A stretch of DNA of 63,138 nt, from the NCBI GenBank assembly GCA_964612565.1, contig CAZTDP010000004.1, positions 1 through 63,138 of the forward strand, given 5' to 3'. The translations under genes and the position numbers were made by a program. Source of the DNA: CAZTDP01 sp964612565 (GTDB taxonomy: Bacteria > Patescibacteriota > WWE3 > UBA101185 > UBA10185). The notes beneath the pieces were generated by a model. The model was not told the DNA's origin. It saw only the letters and a list, made by a program, of their open reading frames with translations, and searched no databases. Shown piece by piece: positions 50,572-58,491 of the stretch (positions are counted from its first letter, which is position 1; the number at the start of each line of letters is the position of its first letter).

Positions 50572-51675
50572 ATGACATTAAAAGATCTCTTTACGGGAAA
50601 TGTAAGCAAAAACAGCATGGATCGAAAAGCCTTTTCTTTACTAACAACACTAGTGGTTGTCGTTGGAATTTTTCTTGCGGCAGGAATCTTGTTTCCAACG
50701 ACGGTTTCGGTAATTTTAAACATTTTTTGGATCATCATAACGGCTTCGGTTGTTGTGTTTTTTGTCTTGGGCATTTTGGTGATATTTGGCATGAGAAAAG
50801 AGGCCAGCCGCATCTTGGACATTTTGCTTGAAGGGTCGTTAACTTTTATAGATTTTTTAGAGTTTTTAAAAAATGTTTGGAAAAGATTTGTTGAGATGTT
50901 AAAAGAGTTTTTACTTTTTGCGGCTCCTATATTTGCCTACGTTACAGATTTTTTGATTTACGTTCTGCTTTTGTATGTTTATAAAACCGTAGGCAAGGAC
51001 CACGACGTAACCCTAATGACCATAATAATTTCGTTTGTGGCAATTACAGGTTTCGGCCTTTTAAACAAACCTAAAAATGAAGATACTATGGAGCTTACAT
51101 GGAAAGGTCAGTTTGGAAACAGGTTTAGATCCGGATTGGTAGACGGCTCTGAAGTAATATTATTTGTATTTTTCTTAACAATGGACAGCACACACCTATT
51201 CTTTTTACCAAATGATCTTAATATTCCGCTAAAAGCTGAATTTGGCTCGTACGATCTTATGATAAGATCGTTTGTTTACAACAATCATCTCAAAATAACC
51301 GGTGTTTTAATAATTATTTCGGTATGCATCGAGGTGCTAAGAAACCTTTTAAGAATTTACGCCCACGCGCGAAGACACTACGCAGAGCTTTCAGCTGTAA
51401 ATACACCTGAGGAAGGCAAGAAAAGCACAATTGAATTACTTAAAGACTCTATAAGAAAAAGTTTTAATGACTCAAAGGACGATTTAATTCGATTTGTCAC
51501 CTTTAACACGGTGCTGTTTGCTGTTTTCTTGCTCTTCCCTAGACTTAAACTGCTTACATTGGTGGTTGCAAGCATCACAAACTTTACTTTAGATATTTTT
51601 ATGAGATCGAGACTTACTGCTAAAAAGGGAAGAGACCTAATCTCCAGGCTTTTGGGCGCAATCTTTAAACTATAA
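50572..51675 (+). CDS. Hypothetical polytopic membrane protein
   Basis: 367 aa. Seven to eight membrane helices are visible: a pair at about 22-42 and 45-70, others near 115-140, 145-160, 195-215, 240-260, then 305-345. Charged cytosolic stretches lie between 70 and 110 and 270 and 300. No family is recognised. It starts 2 bp after map and 25 bp before rarA, so it is probably co-transcribed with one or both, a link that says little about function. Confidence 0.75.
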   Translation: MTLKDLFTGNVSKNSMDRKAFSLLTTLVVVVGIFLAAGILFPTTVSVILNIFWIIITASVVVFFVLGILVIFGMRKEASRILDILLEGSLTFIDFLEFLKNVWKRFVEMLKEFLLFAAPIFAYVTDFLIYVLLLYVYKTVGKDHDVTLMTIIISFVAITGFGLLNKPKNEDTMELTWKGQFGNRFRSGLVDGSEVILFVFFLTMDSTHLFFLPNDLNIPLKAEFGSYDLMIRSFVYNNHLKITGVLIIISVCIEVLRNLLRIYAHARRHYAELSAVNTPEEGKKSTIELLKDSIRKSFNDSKDDLIRFVTFNTVLFAVFLLFPRLKLLTLVVASITNFTLDIFMRSRLTAKKGRDLISRLLGAIFKL

Positions 51676-51700
51676 CAGCGGGTCGGACCCTTAAAACTAT

Positions 51701-52880
51701 ATGCAACCACTTGCCGACAAATTAAGACCAAAAAATTTAGCAGAGTTTGTTGGACATGAAAAGCTTGTAGGTTCCAATGGGATAATCAAAAAACTGTTGG
51801 AAGTTTCAAAACAAAACAGTTTTTTTCCATCGTTGGTATTTTGGGGGCCACCGGGCGTAGGAAAAACAACCTTAGCTCGAATAATTTCAAACGAACTTGA
51901 CACGCCTTTTTACGAATTTAGTGCGGTTAACACCTCTGTTAAAACCATCGAAAAACAAATTCAAATGGAAACGTCGTCAGCATCAGCTCCCGATCTTTGG
52001 TCAGAAAAATCAAAAACAAAAAGCAAAACACCGGTCGTATTTATTGATGAAATTCATAGGTTCAATAAAGCTCAACAAGATGCGTTACTGCCGCTCGTGG
52101 AACAAGGAACAATAATTTTTATCGGTGCAACAACCGAAAACCCATCATTTGAAATTATCGGGCCATTACTTTCAAGGTGCAGGGTTGTGGTTTTAGACCA
52201 ACTCTCGCAAGAGGAGCTTAAAAAGATTGTTCAAAATGCCGTTTCACAAACCGACGCAAAAATAAGTGACGATGCACTTGAAATACTGGTAAATACAGGT
52301 AATGGAGACGCCAGGGCGTGCCTTAATGTTTTAGAAATTGCCACAAATCTTTCAAACGGTGGAAAAATTTCAGTAGAAACATTAAAGGACGCGTTACAGC
52401 GCCATAATTTAAGTTTTGATCTCCAGGGCGAAGAGTTTTACAACACAATGTCGGCACTCCACAAAAGCATAAGAGGTTCGGACCCAAACGCCGCGCTTTA
52501 TTATGTAGCTAGGATGCTTGAGGCAGGCCAAGATCCTTTGTATATTGCCAGGCGCCTAATTAGAGCCGCAAGCGAGGACGTAGGTCTTAAAGATCCGCAA
52601 GCCTTGGTTTTAGCAGTTGCAGCTTTTCAGGCATGCGAAAGAATCGGCCCTCCTGAGTGTAATCTGGCAGTTGCAGAAGCGGCCGTTTACTTAGCGAAAT
52701 CGCCAAAGTCAAATGAACTTTATATCGCATATGGAAAAGCCGCCGAGGATGTTAAAACACACGGTAATTTGCCTATACCAATGCATATTCGTAATGCTCC
52801 CACTAAACTTATGAAAGACTTGGGATACGGCAAAGATTACAACTATTATCACAGTCCTAAAGGCGAGAAGCTTGAGGGGG
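51701..52880 (+). CDS. rarA: Replication-associated recombination protein A, 3' end in gap
   Basis: At least 393 aa of a roughly 430-aa AAA+ ATPase. Walker A is GPPGVGKTTLARI (about residues 49-61), Walker B FIDEIHRFNKAQQDALL (about 113-129), sensor 1 GATTENPSFEI, the Arg finger SRC, and the C-terminal clamp-loader-like domain with DPNAALYYVARMLEAGQDP and RRLIRAASEDVGL. It acts at stalled forks. The sequence runs into 100 N after EKLEG, so the last 30-40 residues, including the tetramer tail, are missing. Confidence 0.92.
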
Positions 52881-52980
52881 NNNNNNNNNNNNNNNNNNNN
52901 NNNNNNNNNNNNNNNNNNNNNNNNNNNNNNNNNNNNNNNNNNNNNNNNNNNNNNNNNNNNNNNNNNNNNNNNNNNNNNNN
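52881..52980. other. Assembly gap (100 N)
   Basis: Unsized gap after a GAGGGGG run. Its edges are not duplicated. It removes the end of rarA and the beginning of the next gene. Confidence 0.9.
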
Positions 52981-53282
52981 AAATTGCGTTAATAACGATG
53001 TGCGGGAGTATATGGTCAAATTTCGACTCTCTCTCGTGGGTAGCGTCGTTTCATTTTCCACTATCTAAGGATAACAGCGAGGGTATGGACCAAATCGGTC
53101 CTGTAGGACGCAGACTGATTAGAGCCCTCAACGAAATAGATGGGATAGAAGAAGTGTTTTTGACTCTTTACGCAGTACAAATAGATAAAAGTTCTGTGTA
53201 TGAGTGGTCAGAATTAGAATCTGACATCTTTTTCGCTATCGAAACAGCAGTAGGATCTAAAGTTACGGTGAAAAAGTCCTAG
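52981..53282 (+). CDS. Partial NfuA/NifU N-terminal-like protein
   Basis: About 99 visible residues in the frame that ends with TAG at 53280-53282; the start is in the gap or at the ATG at 52998. The pattern FHFPLSKDNSEG...GPVGRRLIRALNEIDGIEEVFLTLYAVQIDKSSVYEWSELE resembles the Nfu N-terminal domain, in which a pair of beta strands follows the phrase 'LF-IPGV-VF---ITV'. No Cys cluster for iron-sulfur assembly is in the visible part. The call is tentative. Confidence 0.4.
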
Positions 53283-53288
53283 ACCCAA

Positions 53289-53325
53289 GGGGCAGTGTTT
53301 TTGTCAAAATAAATTCGACAAGCCC
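53289..53325. terminator. Hairpin between convergent genes
   Basis: GGGGC (53289) pairs with GCCCC (about 53321) with an inner TTGTC/GACAA stem. A mixed T-rich stretch follows. It may end the partial gene and the convergent polymerase gene. Confidence 0.35.
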
Positions 53326-53334
53326 CACCTCTTT

Positions 53335-54591
53335 TCATTCATAAAACCCATCCAAATCCTTAGCTCCGCCAAATGCAATACGGTCGTGAACGTGTTTTTT
53401 AGCTTTTAACACCTGTGCCGGTGTAATAATAAAATCTCCCCACCTATCCGTAATTGTGTCCAGGGCCTCCCAAAGTTTCTCTTTACGAGAGGCACTTTCG
53501 AAAAGTTCTAACTGCACAGTATCTCCACGTACGAGATCAAAGACAGACTCGGCTAAAACCCTAACTTCCTTACCTTTGTAAATGGACTTTTCCAAGATTC
53601 TGTAGCACTCCTTAAAGATTTCCCGTGAGTCAAACATTACTTTTTCTGTTAAGTGACCGTGGTGCCAATAAGTTCCGTCACGGTAATTAATAGAAACGTG
53701 AATTCCGCGAGCCTTATATCCGGCGCTACGCAAACGCCGAGCCGTTTTTTCAACTAATTTATATAAAATAGGAGCTAAATCTTCGGTTCTGCTGAGCCTG
53801 TCGGGTATAGCGTAGGAATTTCCATAGCTATGCCTTCCCCACTCTACCGCATCGGCTTCCCAACCATGTAAACGTAAATACCAGTAGTAGCCGTTTATTG
53901 AGCTAAAAGCCCTTTCCAATTGAGAAACGGAAGCGTTATAAAAATCGGTAACACTATAGATTCCACAAGATGCCAGCCGGGCAGCGTTATGGCTTTTGAT
54001 TCCCTTTAAATCCGTCAGCTCCATTTGCGAAAAGACGCCGGCATAGTTCGAAATGTTAATTTCCTCAAGGCCATCGGGCTTTTTTAATTCGGAGGCGGTT
54101 TTGGCTAAATACCTATTTGGACCAATACCAATGGAAACCGTAATCCAATCGCCAATTGTTTCCTTTATTTTTAACTTTATTTCTTGCGCGACATTTTTTA
54201 TACCTTGCCGTAGCGCAGGACACCCCTCGAACTCCACAATAAACTCATCAATTGATTTGGGAATTACAACCGACGAGTATTTATTAAGCAGGGCCCTCAT
54301 TTTTAAATGAACATCTCGATATTTTGGCGGATCCGGGGTAAGAACAATTATGGCGGGACAAAGCAGTTTTGCATCCTTAACGCGCATTCCGGTTTTTACT
54401 CCTAAATATTTTGCTTCGTAAGATGCCGCCAAAACACAACCGGACGGCGTATTGTAAGCGGCAACGGCCACAGGTTTCCCTCGCAAAAGCGGATTAGCCT
54501 GCTGTTCGATAGTTGCAAAACATGAGTTTATGTCTAAAAGCATTGTTGTTGAAGGTTTTGGGTTAAAAGAGAGATTAATCAGCCTGTCCAT
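53335..54591 (-). CDS. dinB: Y-family DNA polymerase (DinB/UmuC)
   Basis: 418 aa. The catalytic residues are in MLLDINSCFATIEQQ (first Asp, steric-gate Phe) and SIDEFIVEF (Asp-Glu). The helix-hairpin-helix region LTDLKGIKSHNAARLASCGI and a C-terminal little-finger domain follow. It copies damaged DNA. The C-terminus ends after AFGGAKDLDGFYE without a clear beta-clamp motif. DinB and UmuC types cannot be separated safely. The start overlaps the upstream small gene by 17 bp, so the two are coupled. Confidence 0.87.
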   Translation of the reverse strand: MDRLINLSFNPKPSTTMLLDINSCFATIEQQANPLLRGKPVAVAAYNTPSGCVLAASYEAKYLGVKTGMRVKDAKLLCPAIIVLTPDPPKYRDVHLKMRALLNKYSSVVIPKSIDEFIVEFEGCPALRQGIKNVAQEIKLKIKETIGDWITVSIGIGPNRYLAKTASELKKPDGLEEINISNYAGVFSQMELTDLKGIKSHNAARLASCGIYSVTDFYNASVSQLERAFSSINGYYWYLRLHGWEADAVEWGRHSYGNSYAIPDRLSRTEDLAPILYKLVEKTARRLRSAGYKARGIHVSINYRDGTYWHHGHLTEKVMFDSREIFKECYRILEKSIYKGKEVRVLAESVFDLVRGDTVQLELFESASRKEKLWEALDTITDRWGDFIITPAQVLKAKKHVHDRIAFGGAKDLDGFYE

Positions 54592-54835
54592 CAGATAACT
54601 CCTCCAACTCCCACAGCAAATCGGTAGTATTAAAAACTAACTTAAAAAATTGTTGGCCTGAAATGACCGAAAAAACATGAAATAAAGTTTTTCCTGAGTG
54701 AAAGCAATGATGATACCCAATCTTAGATATAGCATGGCCACGGCCTTCCCATGAAACAGAAACAGGGGAAAAAATATGCTTTTTATGATCGTAAACGGAT
54801 TTTACCGACACAGGGACTTGCATCTTTTGTAGCAT
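54575..54835 (-). CDS. Small hypothetical protein coupled to DinB
   Basis: 86 aa from the ATG at 54835, or 82 from 54823. It is beta-rich with several His and aromatic residues (SKIGYHHCFHSGKTLFHVF) and an acidic tail LWELEELSDGQAD that overlaps the polymerase start. The tight coupling suggests a helper or regulator of the polymerase. Family not recognised. A longer frame starting at 54901 would overlap the HxlR gene and is less likely. Confidence 0.6.
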   Translation of the reverse strand: MLQKMQVPVSVKSVYDHKKHIFSPVSVSWEGRGHAISKIGYHHCFHSGKTLFHVFSVISGQQFFKLVFNTTDLLWELEELSDGQAD

Positions 54836-54867
54836 ATACCGAATATAACCCGAATACGGACAGGAGT

Positions 54868-55212
54868 CTAGAGGTTGCTTAAAGAGCGACCAGCACCCCA
54901 TTTATTCATAATATTGAGAACGTCTTTTAGACTTAGGCCTAAGTCGGTTAGTGAATATTCAACCTTTGGAGGTACTTGGGCGTAAACCTTTCGTTTTATC
55001 ACTTTGTCGCGCTCCAACTCTCTTAACTGACCTGTTAACATTTTTTGTGTGATTCCGGGTATAAGGCGCTTTAATTCACCAAAACGGCGAGTGTCCTGAA
55101 ATAGATAATATAAAATTATCAGCTTCCATTTTCCACCGATAACTTTTAATGTTTCTTCCACCCCGCAAACGTGAGTAGTAGTTTTAGCCTTTGTTCCTAC
55201 AATTGTTTCCAT
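54868..55212 (-). CDS. HxlR-family transcriptional regulator
   Basis: 114 aa from the ATG at 55212 (METIVGTK...). The winged-helix family pattern is complete: CGVEETLKVIGGKWKLIILYYL, RRFGELKRLIPGITQKMLTGQLRELERD and PPKVEYSLTDLG. A Cys near residue 17 is at the place of the redox-sensing Cys of HypR/QorR-type members. It is divergent from the LUD-domain gene and probably controls it and itself through the intervening palindrome. Confidence 0.85.
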   Translation of the reverse strand: METIVGTKAKTTTHVCGVEETLKVIGGKWKLIILYYLFQDTRRFGELKRLIPGITQKMLTGQLRELERDKVIKRKVYAQVPPKVEYSLTDLGLSLKDVLNIMNKWGAGRSLSNL

Positions 55213-55218
55213 TTTGGT

Positions 55219-55236
55219 ACTATAGCACTTTATAGT
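55219..55236. promoter_or_regulatory. Probable HxlR operator
   Basis: ACTATA (55219-55224) and TATAGT (55231-55236) form a 6-6-6 inverted repeat between the divergent starts at 55212 and 55278. It overlaps the minus-strand -10 box TATAGT of the HxlR gene. A second promoter TTGCAA-17-TTAAAT points to the LUD gene. Confidence 0.55.
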
Positions 55237-55277
55237 CTGTACTTGCAATATTATTATCTACATTGTTAAATAGATAT

Positions 55278-55898
55278 ATGAAAAACTTTGATGAACTTGC
55301 AAACATAGAAACTATAAATAAAACAATTGAAGAACTTAAGAAAAACGGAATAACTGCCACAATCGTGGACAACGCCGGTCAAGCTTTAGAAAAAATAAAA
55401 GAAAAGATTCCACAAGGGTCTGAAGTTATGAATATGTCTTCGGCTACGTTGGATTCTACGGAAATTTCAAAAGAAATTAATGAGACAGGTAATTATCGCT
55501 CTGTAAAAGCAGCACTTAATGAACTTGCAAAAGACATGCAGGCTCACAAAGTGGAAATGAAAAAATTAGGCGCGGCTCCCGAGTGGACAGTTGGAAGTGT
55601 TCACGCAGTAACCGAAGACGGTAAAATAGTTGTTGCATCAAATACAGGAAGTCAGTTGCCCGCGTATGCATACGGTTCGGCTCACGTAATACTAGTTGTA
55701 GGAACTCAAAAGATTGTTAAAGACTTAGATGAGGCGTTTAAAAGAGTTTACGAATATGTTTTGCCACTAGAGTCTGAACGTGTAAAAAAAGCCTACGGTA
55801 TGCAGGAAAGTTTTGTCAGCAAGCTCTTAATTATAAACAAAGAGGTAGATCCTACTAGAATAAATGTGATTTTTGTGAACGAAAAACTTGGCTTTTAA
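55278..55898 (+). CDS. LUD-domain protein (LutC/YkgG-like)
   Basis: 206 aa from the ATG at 55278. The LUD pattern is visible in NGITATIVDNAGQALEKIKEKIPQGSEVMNMSS, GSVHAVTEDGKIVVASNTGSQLPAYA and HVILVVGTQKIVKDLDEAFKRV. In lactate-utilisation operons such proteins work with LutA/LutB; neither is here, so a stand-alone role, perhaps redox-related and controlled by the neighbouring HxlR protein, is likely. TTAAAT lies 9 nt before the ATG (leaderless). Confidence 0.82.
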   Translation: MKNFDELANIETINKTIEELKKNGITATIVDNAGQALEKIKEKIPQGSEVMNMSSATLDSTEISKEINETGNYRSVKAALNELAKDMQAHKVEMKKLGAAPEWTVGSVHAVTEDGKIVVASNTGSQLPAYAYGSAHVILVVGTQKIVKDLDEAFKRVYEYVLPLESERVKKAYGMQESFVSKLLIINKEVDPTRINVIFVNEKLGF

Positions 55899-56018
55899 TT
55901 TACTAATATTTTATTAAATATCTTCTAAATATTCTGTTAAAATAGAAACACGTTTTATATCAACAAAAAAAATCTAAGCATTTTTCCACTTAGTCAAAAA
56001 AACACAATCATTTTAAAA

Positions 56019-56480
56019 GTGATAGCAGTTTTTGGCCTCGTAATTTTTATAGCGTTTTTAGTTGTTGTTAATACAAAAAAGTTTGACAGCAATCATCCGG
56101 CCATAGATCTTCCCGTATTACGTAAAGCCGAGCAAGAAACTAATAATGTTAAGAGCGTTCCCGAATTTTTGATGGCTGTTAAAAAGATGGGCATCAAAGC
56201 AACATTTGTGGATGTAGTATCGATTAAAGATATCTCTATTCCGGGACAGCAATTTAATATAAACGAAACTCCGGTTTCTCTGTACCAATACGAGTCGTCT
56301 GACGAAGCAAAAGTTGAGGCAGATGAAATTGATAAAGATTTTGCGTCAAAACATAAAAACGATAAAGTTGATTATCACTTTTTTAGGCAAGGCGGCTTAA
56401 TTGCGGTTTATCAAGGCAGTAACAACGATATGTTACAAATTTTAAAGGACTTGCTGGGCCCCCAGTTTGCGGGAAGATGA
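56019..56480 (+). CDS. Hypothetical membrane-anchored protein
   Basis: 153 aa starting at a GTG. One N-terminal membrane helix (about 1-17) is followed by an extracellular alpha-beta domain with SVPEFLMAVKKMGIKATFVD and repeated strand-helix units ending RQGGLIAVYQGSNNDMLQILKDLLG. No catalytic motif or Cys. It overlaps the following glycosyltransferase-like gene by 4 bp, so the two are co-translated. The start codon is uncertain because no ribosome site is visible. Confidence 0.65.
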   Translation: MIAVFGLVIFIAFLVVVNTKKFDSNHPAIDLPVLRKAEQETNNVKSVPEFLMAVKKMGIKATFVDVVSIKDISIPGQQFNINETPVSLYQYESSDEAKVEADEIDKDFASKHKNDKVDYHFFRQGGLIAVYQGSNNDMLQILKDLLGPQFAGR

Positions 56481-57544
56481 AAGTATTTAACGAAAAAACA
56501 GATAAAATACTAGGTTACGCTGTAGAAATACTTGCTATAATTTCTGCCTTATTTTTAGCGTTTACCGTAAACAGAAGTAATAACATATATATTAAAGATT
56601 TAATGAAATCCGATATTTTTTACGAATACAGTGCCGGAGTTGATATCAGCAACGGTATAAATCCATACCAAAAAATTGTGGGAAACAGTTTAATAGTAAA
56701 CGATAAGTACGCTACCCTTTTTCCACTTTACTACTATTTTTTGTTAGCAATCACCTACACCTCAAATTTTTCTTTTAGCCAATTTATTGAAACTTACAGA
56801 ATCGTAATATTTATAGCTGAATGTGCCGCATCTGCATTTGTCTACTTACAATTTAGAAAAAAGAATATGAAACTTGTCGGCTTTGCCGCGGCATCGTTCT
56901 TAATATTAAACAGGTGGACTCTTAACACGGTAACTGACGCAAAACAGGATGTGATCTCAATCGCGTTTTTAATGGGGTCACTTTACTTTTTTGATTCAAA
57001 ACGCCGCTTGGCCTACTTACTTTACGGTTTTTCTTTAGCGATTAAACACCTTGGAATTTTTTTGTTTCCGCTTTATTTGGCACCTCTAATCTTGGGCGAA
57101 CGAAAACTTAAAGACTTTGTGGTCGATTGTCTGTACGGAATTTCGCCTATTTTAATCCCTTCTTTGCCGTTTATTTTTGATAATGTAAAAGGCTTTGTTT
57201 TATCGTTACTGTTTAGCTTTACACGGGCGCCTGCCAGTTCTAGCAGTAACCCTTTGTATGGCTACGAACATTTATTGGTTTTATACGGTTCCTCTAAAAA
57301 AGCGGCGCTGCCCCTGCTGTTTCTACCAAGATTACCTTTAATAGGGTTTTACGGTTTAAGTATGGTTTTGCTTTTTACCAAGAAGATTCCGCGATACGTT
57401 TTTGCTTTATTTGCTCTGTTTTGTTTTATTACTTTTAACCCGGTTTATTTTGATCAGTATATGCTTTGGGTAACGCCTTTTGTGCTGTTTGCGGTGAGTG
57501 AGTATGCTAAACCTGGAAATTTGAATAATACCTCAAAAGAGTAA
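56477..57544 (+). CDS. GT-C-type membrane glycosyltransferase (GT87-like)
   Basis: 355 aa with about nine membrane helices. The first outer loop reads DIFYEYSAGVDISNGINPYQK, the pattern of GT87/DUF2029 mannosyltransferase-like proteins that use polyprenyl-phosphate sugars; a short DAKQD loop follows later. It probably adds a sugar outside the membrane. The exact substrate is unknown. It converges on the surface-fibre locus with a 12-bp gap. Confidence 0.65.
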   Translation: MKVFNEKTDKILGYAVEILAIISALFLAFTVNRSNNIYIKDLMKSDIFYEYSAGVDISNGINPYQKIVGNSLIVNDKYATLFPLYYYFLLAITYTSNFSFSQFIETYRIVIFIAECAASAFVYLQFRKKNMKLVGFAAASFLILNRWTLNTVTDAKQDVISIAFLMGSLYFFDSKRRLAYLLYGFSLAIKHLGIFLFPLYLAPLILGERKLKDFVVDCLYGISPILIPSLPFIFDNVKGFVLSLLFSFTRAPASSSSNPLYGYEHLLVLYGSSKKAALPLLFLPRLPLIGFYGLSMVLLFTKKIPRYVFALFALFCFITFNPVYFDQYMLWVTPFVLFAVSEYAKPGNLNNTSKE

Positions 57545-57556
57545 AAGGTATACCTA

Positions 57557-58489
57557 CTATGTTCGGCTTTTCTTTTTTAAAAATACAAATAACCAAAATA
57601 ACGTTATAAATACAGATAAAACCCAGTCCCACCAAGGACAAAAGTTTTTCCAAAAAATAAGTGCAAAAACTATACCCACAAAAAATTGCGTTACATAGTT
57701 AGGTTTTTTAATAAAAATCCAAAGCAAAACAAACTGGAGTACAAACAAAAGCCACCACCAAGAAACATCAGCACAAACAGAGTCACCTAAAACGTTTGGA
57801 GCCTCGTTAGCATTTATCTCGCTTACTAAAACAGCTGGGGCTGTTACTTCGGAACTTGGAATAATATTTGATATCTTATCGGCGATTGCGGACGCAGCGT
57901 TTGTAACGCCTAAAATAATAGGTGAAACTGACGTAGTTTTTGCGTCGCCGCTTGATTTAAATACAGGGCGTTTTGAAGGTTTTTCTACTTGAGGTTGAAT
58001 TGATTCCTGAATAAAACCAAAGTTGAAATCCAAATCAAGAGAATTTGATTGATATTCATTACCTGCAGAAGTATCCATTAAAAGCGAGAAACTGAATTCT
58101 TTATTGGAATGTGACAAAATATTCGACAGTACGAGCGTCCTGCTATTGTGCAGCTGCGTAATAGTCCCGCTCCAAAGTACAGGCCCTCCGTTTTCAGATA
58201 TTGTAAGTGTTAAAACATTTGATAAACCACCTGCTGAAGAGACTTGCAGCATAAAATCTCGGTTGTCGGAGTAGTTGTTTACCGCCCGCACTATTTTACT
58301 ATCGTTCCATCCCGGATAAATATTAGTTGTGTAAAACAATGCGACACCGGCCGGATTTGAGGAACATTCAGGGAGTAAGGAGGGGTCACAGGTAACTGTA
58401 AGATCAGCGGCAAGAACAAATTTTGAAAAAGTACTTACGGTAACAACAGACAGAATAAATATGAAAGTCTTAACGATACGGCTACTCAT
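57557..58489 (-). CDS. Secreted/anchored TasA-camelysin-like protein
   Basis: 310 aa. A signal peptide (cleavage after VLA, about residue 27) is followed by a beta-sandwich domain whose start, ALFYTTNIYPGWNDSKIVRAVNN, resembles TasA/CalY-type proteins (pattern LYPG plus a binding-partner strand). A Pro/Ser-rich linker (about 165-235) leads to two or three C-terminal membrane helices rich in Trp and Phe and a basic end KKKSRT. It is 2 bp after the signal peptidase fusion gene and probably forms the membrane base of the fibre system. Confidence 0.6.
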   Translation of the reverse strand: MSSRIVKTFIFILSVVTVSTFSKFVLAADLTVTCDPSLLPECSSNPAGVALFYTTNIYPGWNDSKIVRAVNNYSDNRDFMLQVSSAGGLSNVLTLTISENGGPVLWSGTITQLHNSRTLVLSNILSHSNKEFSFSLLMDTSAGNEYQSNSLDLDFNFGFIQESIQPQVEKPSKRPVFKSSGDAKTTSVSPIILGVTNAASAIADKISNIIPSSEVTAPAVLVSEINANEAPNVLGDSVCADVSWWWLLFVLQFVLLWIFIKKPNYVTQFFVGIVFALIFWKNFCPWWDWVLSVFITLFWLFVFLKKKSRT

Positions 58490-58491
58490 TT

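Noticed and set aside
46413..51690. A family of GGGTC/GACCC palindromes as regulatory sites (46413-46440, near 51678 and 48935)
   Set aside because: The copies share only five bases per arm and differ in spacing, so they are not a convincing repeat family.
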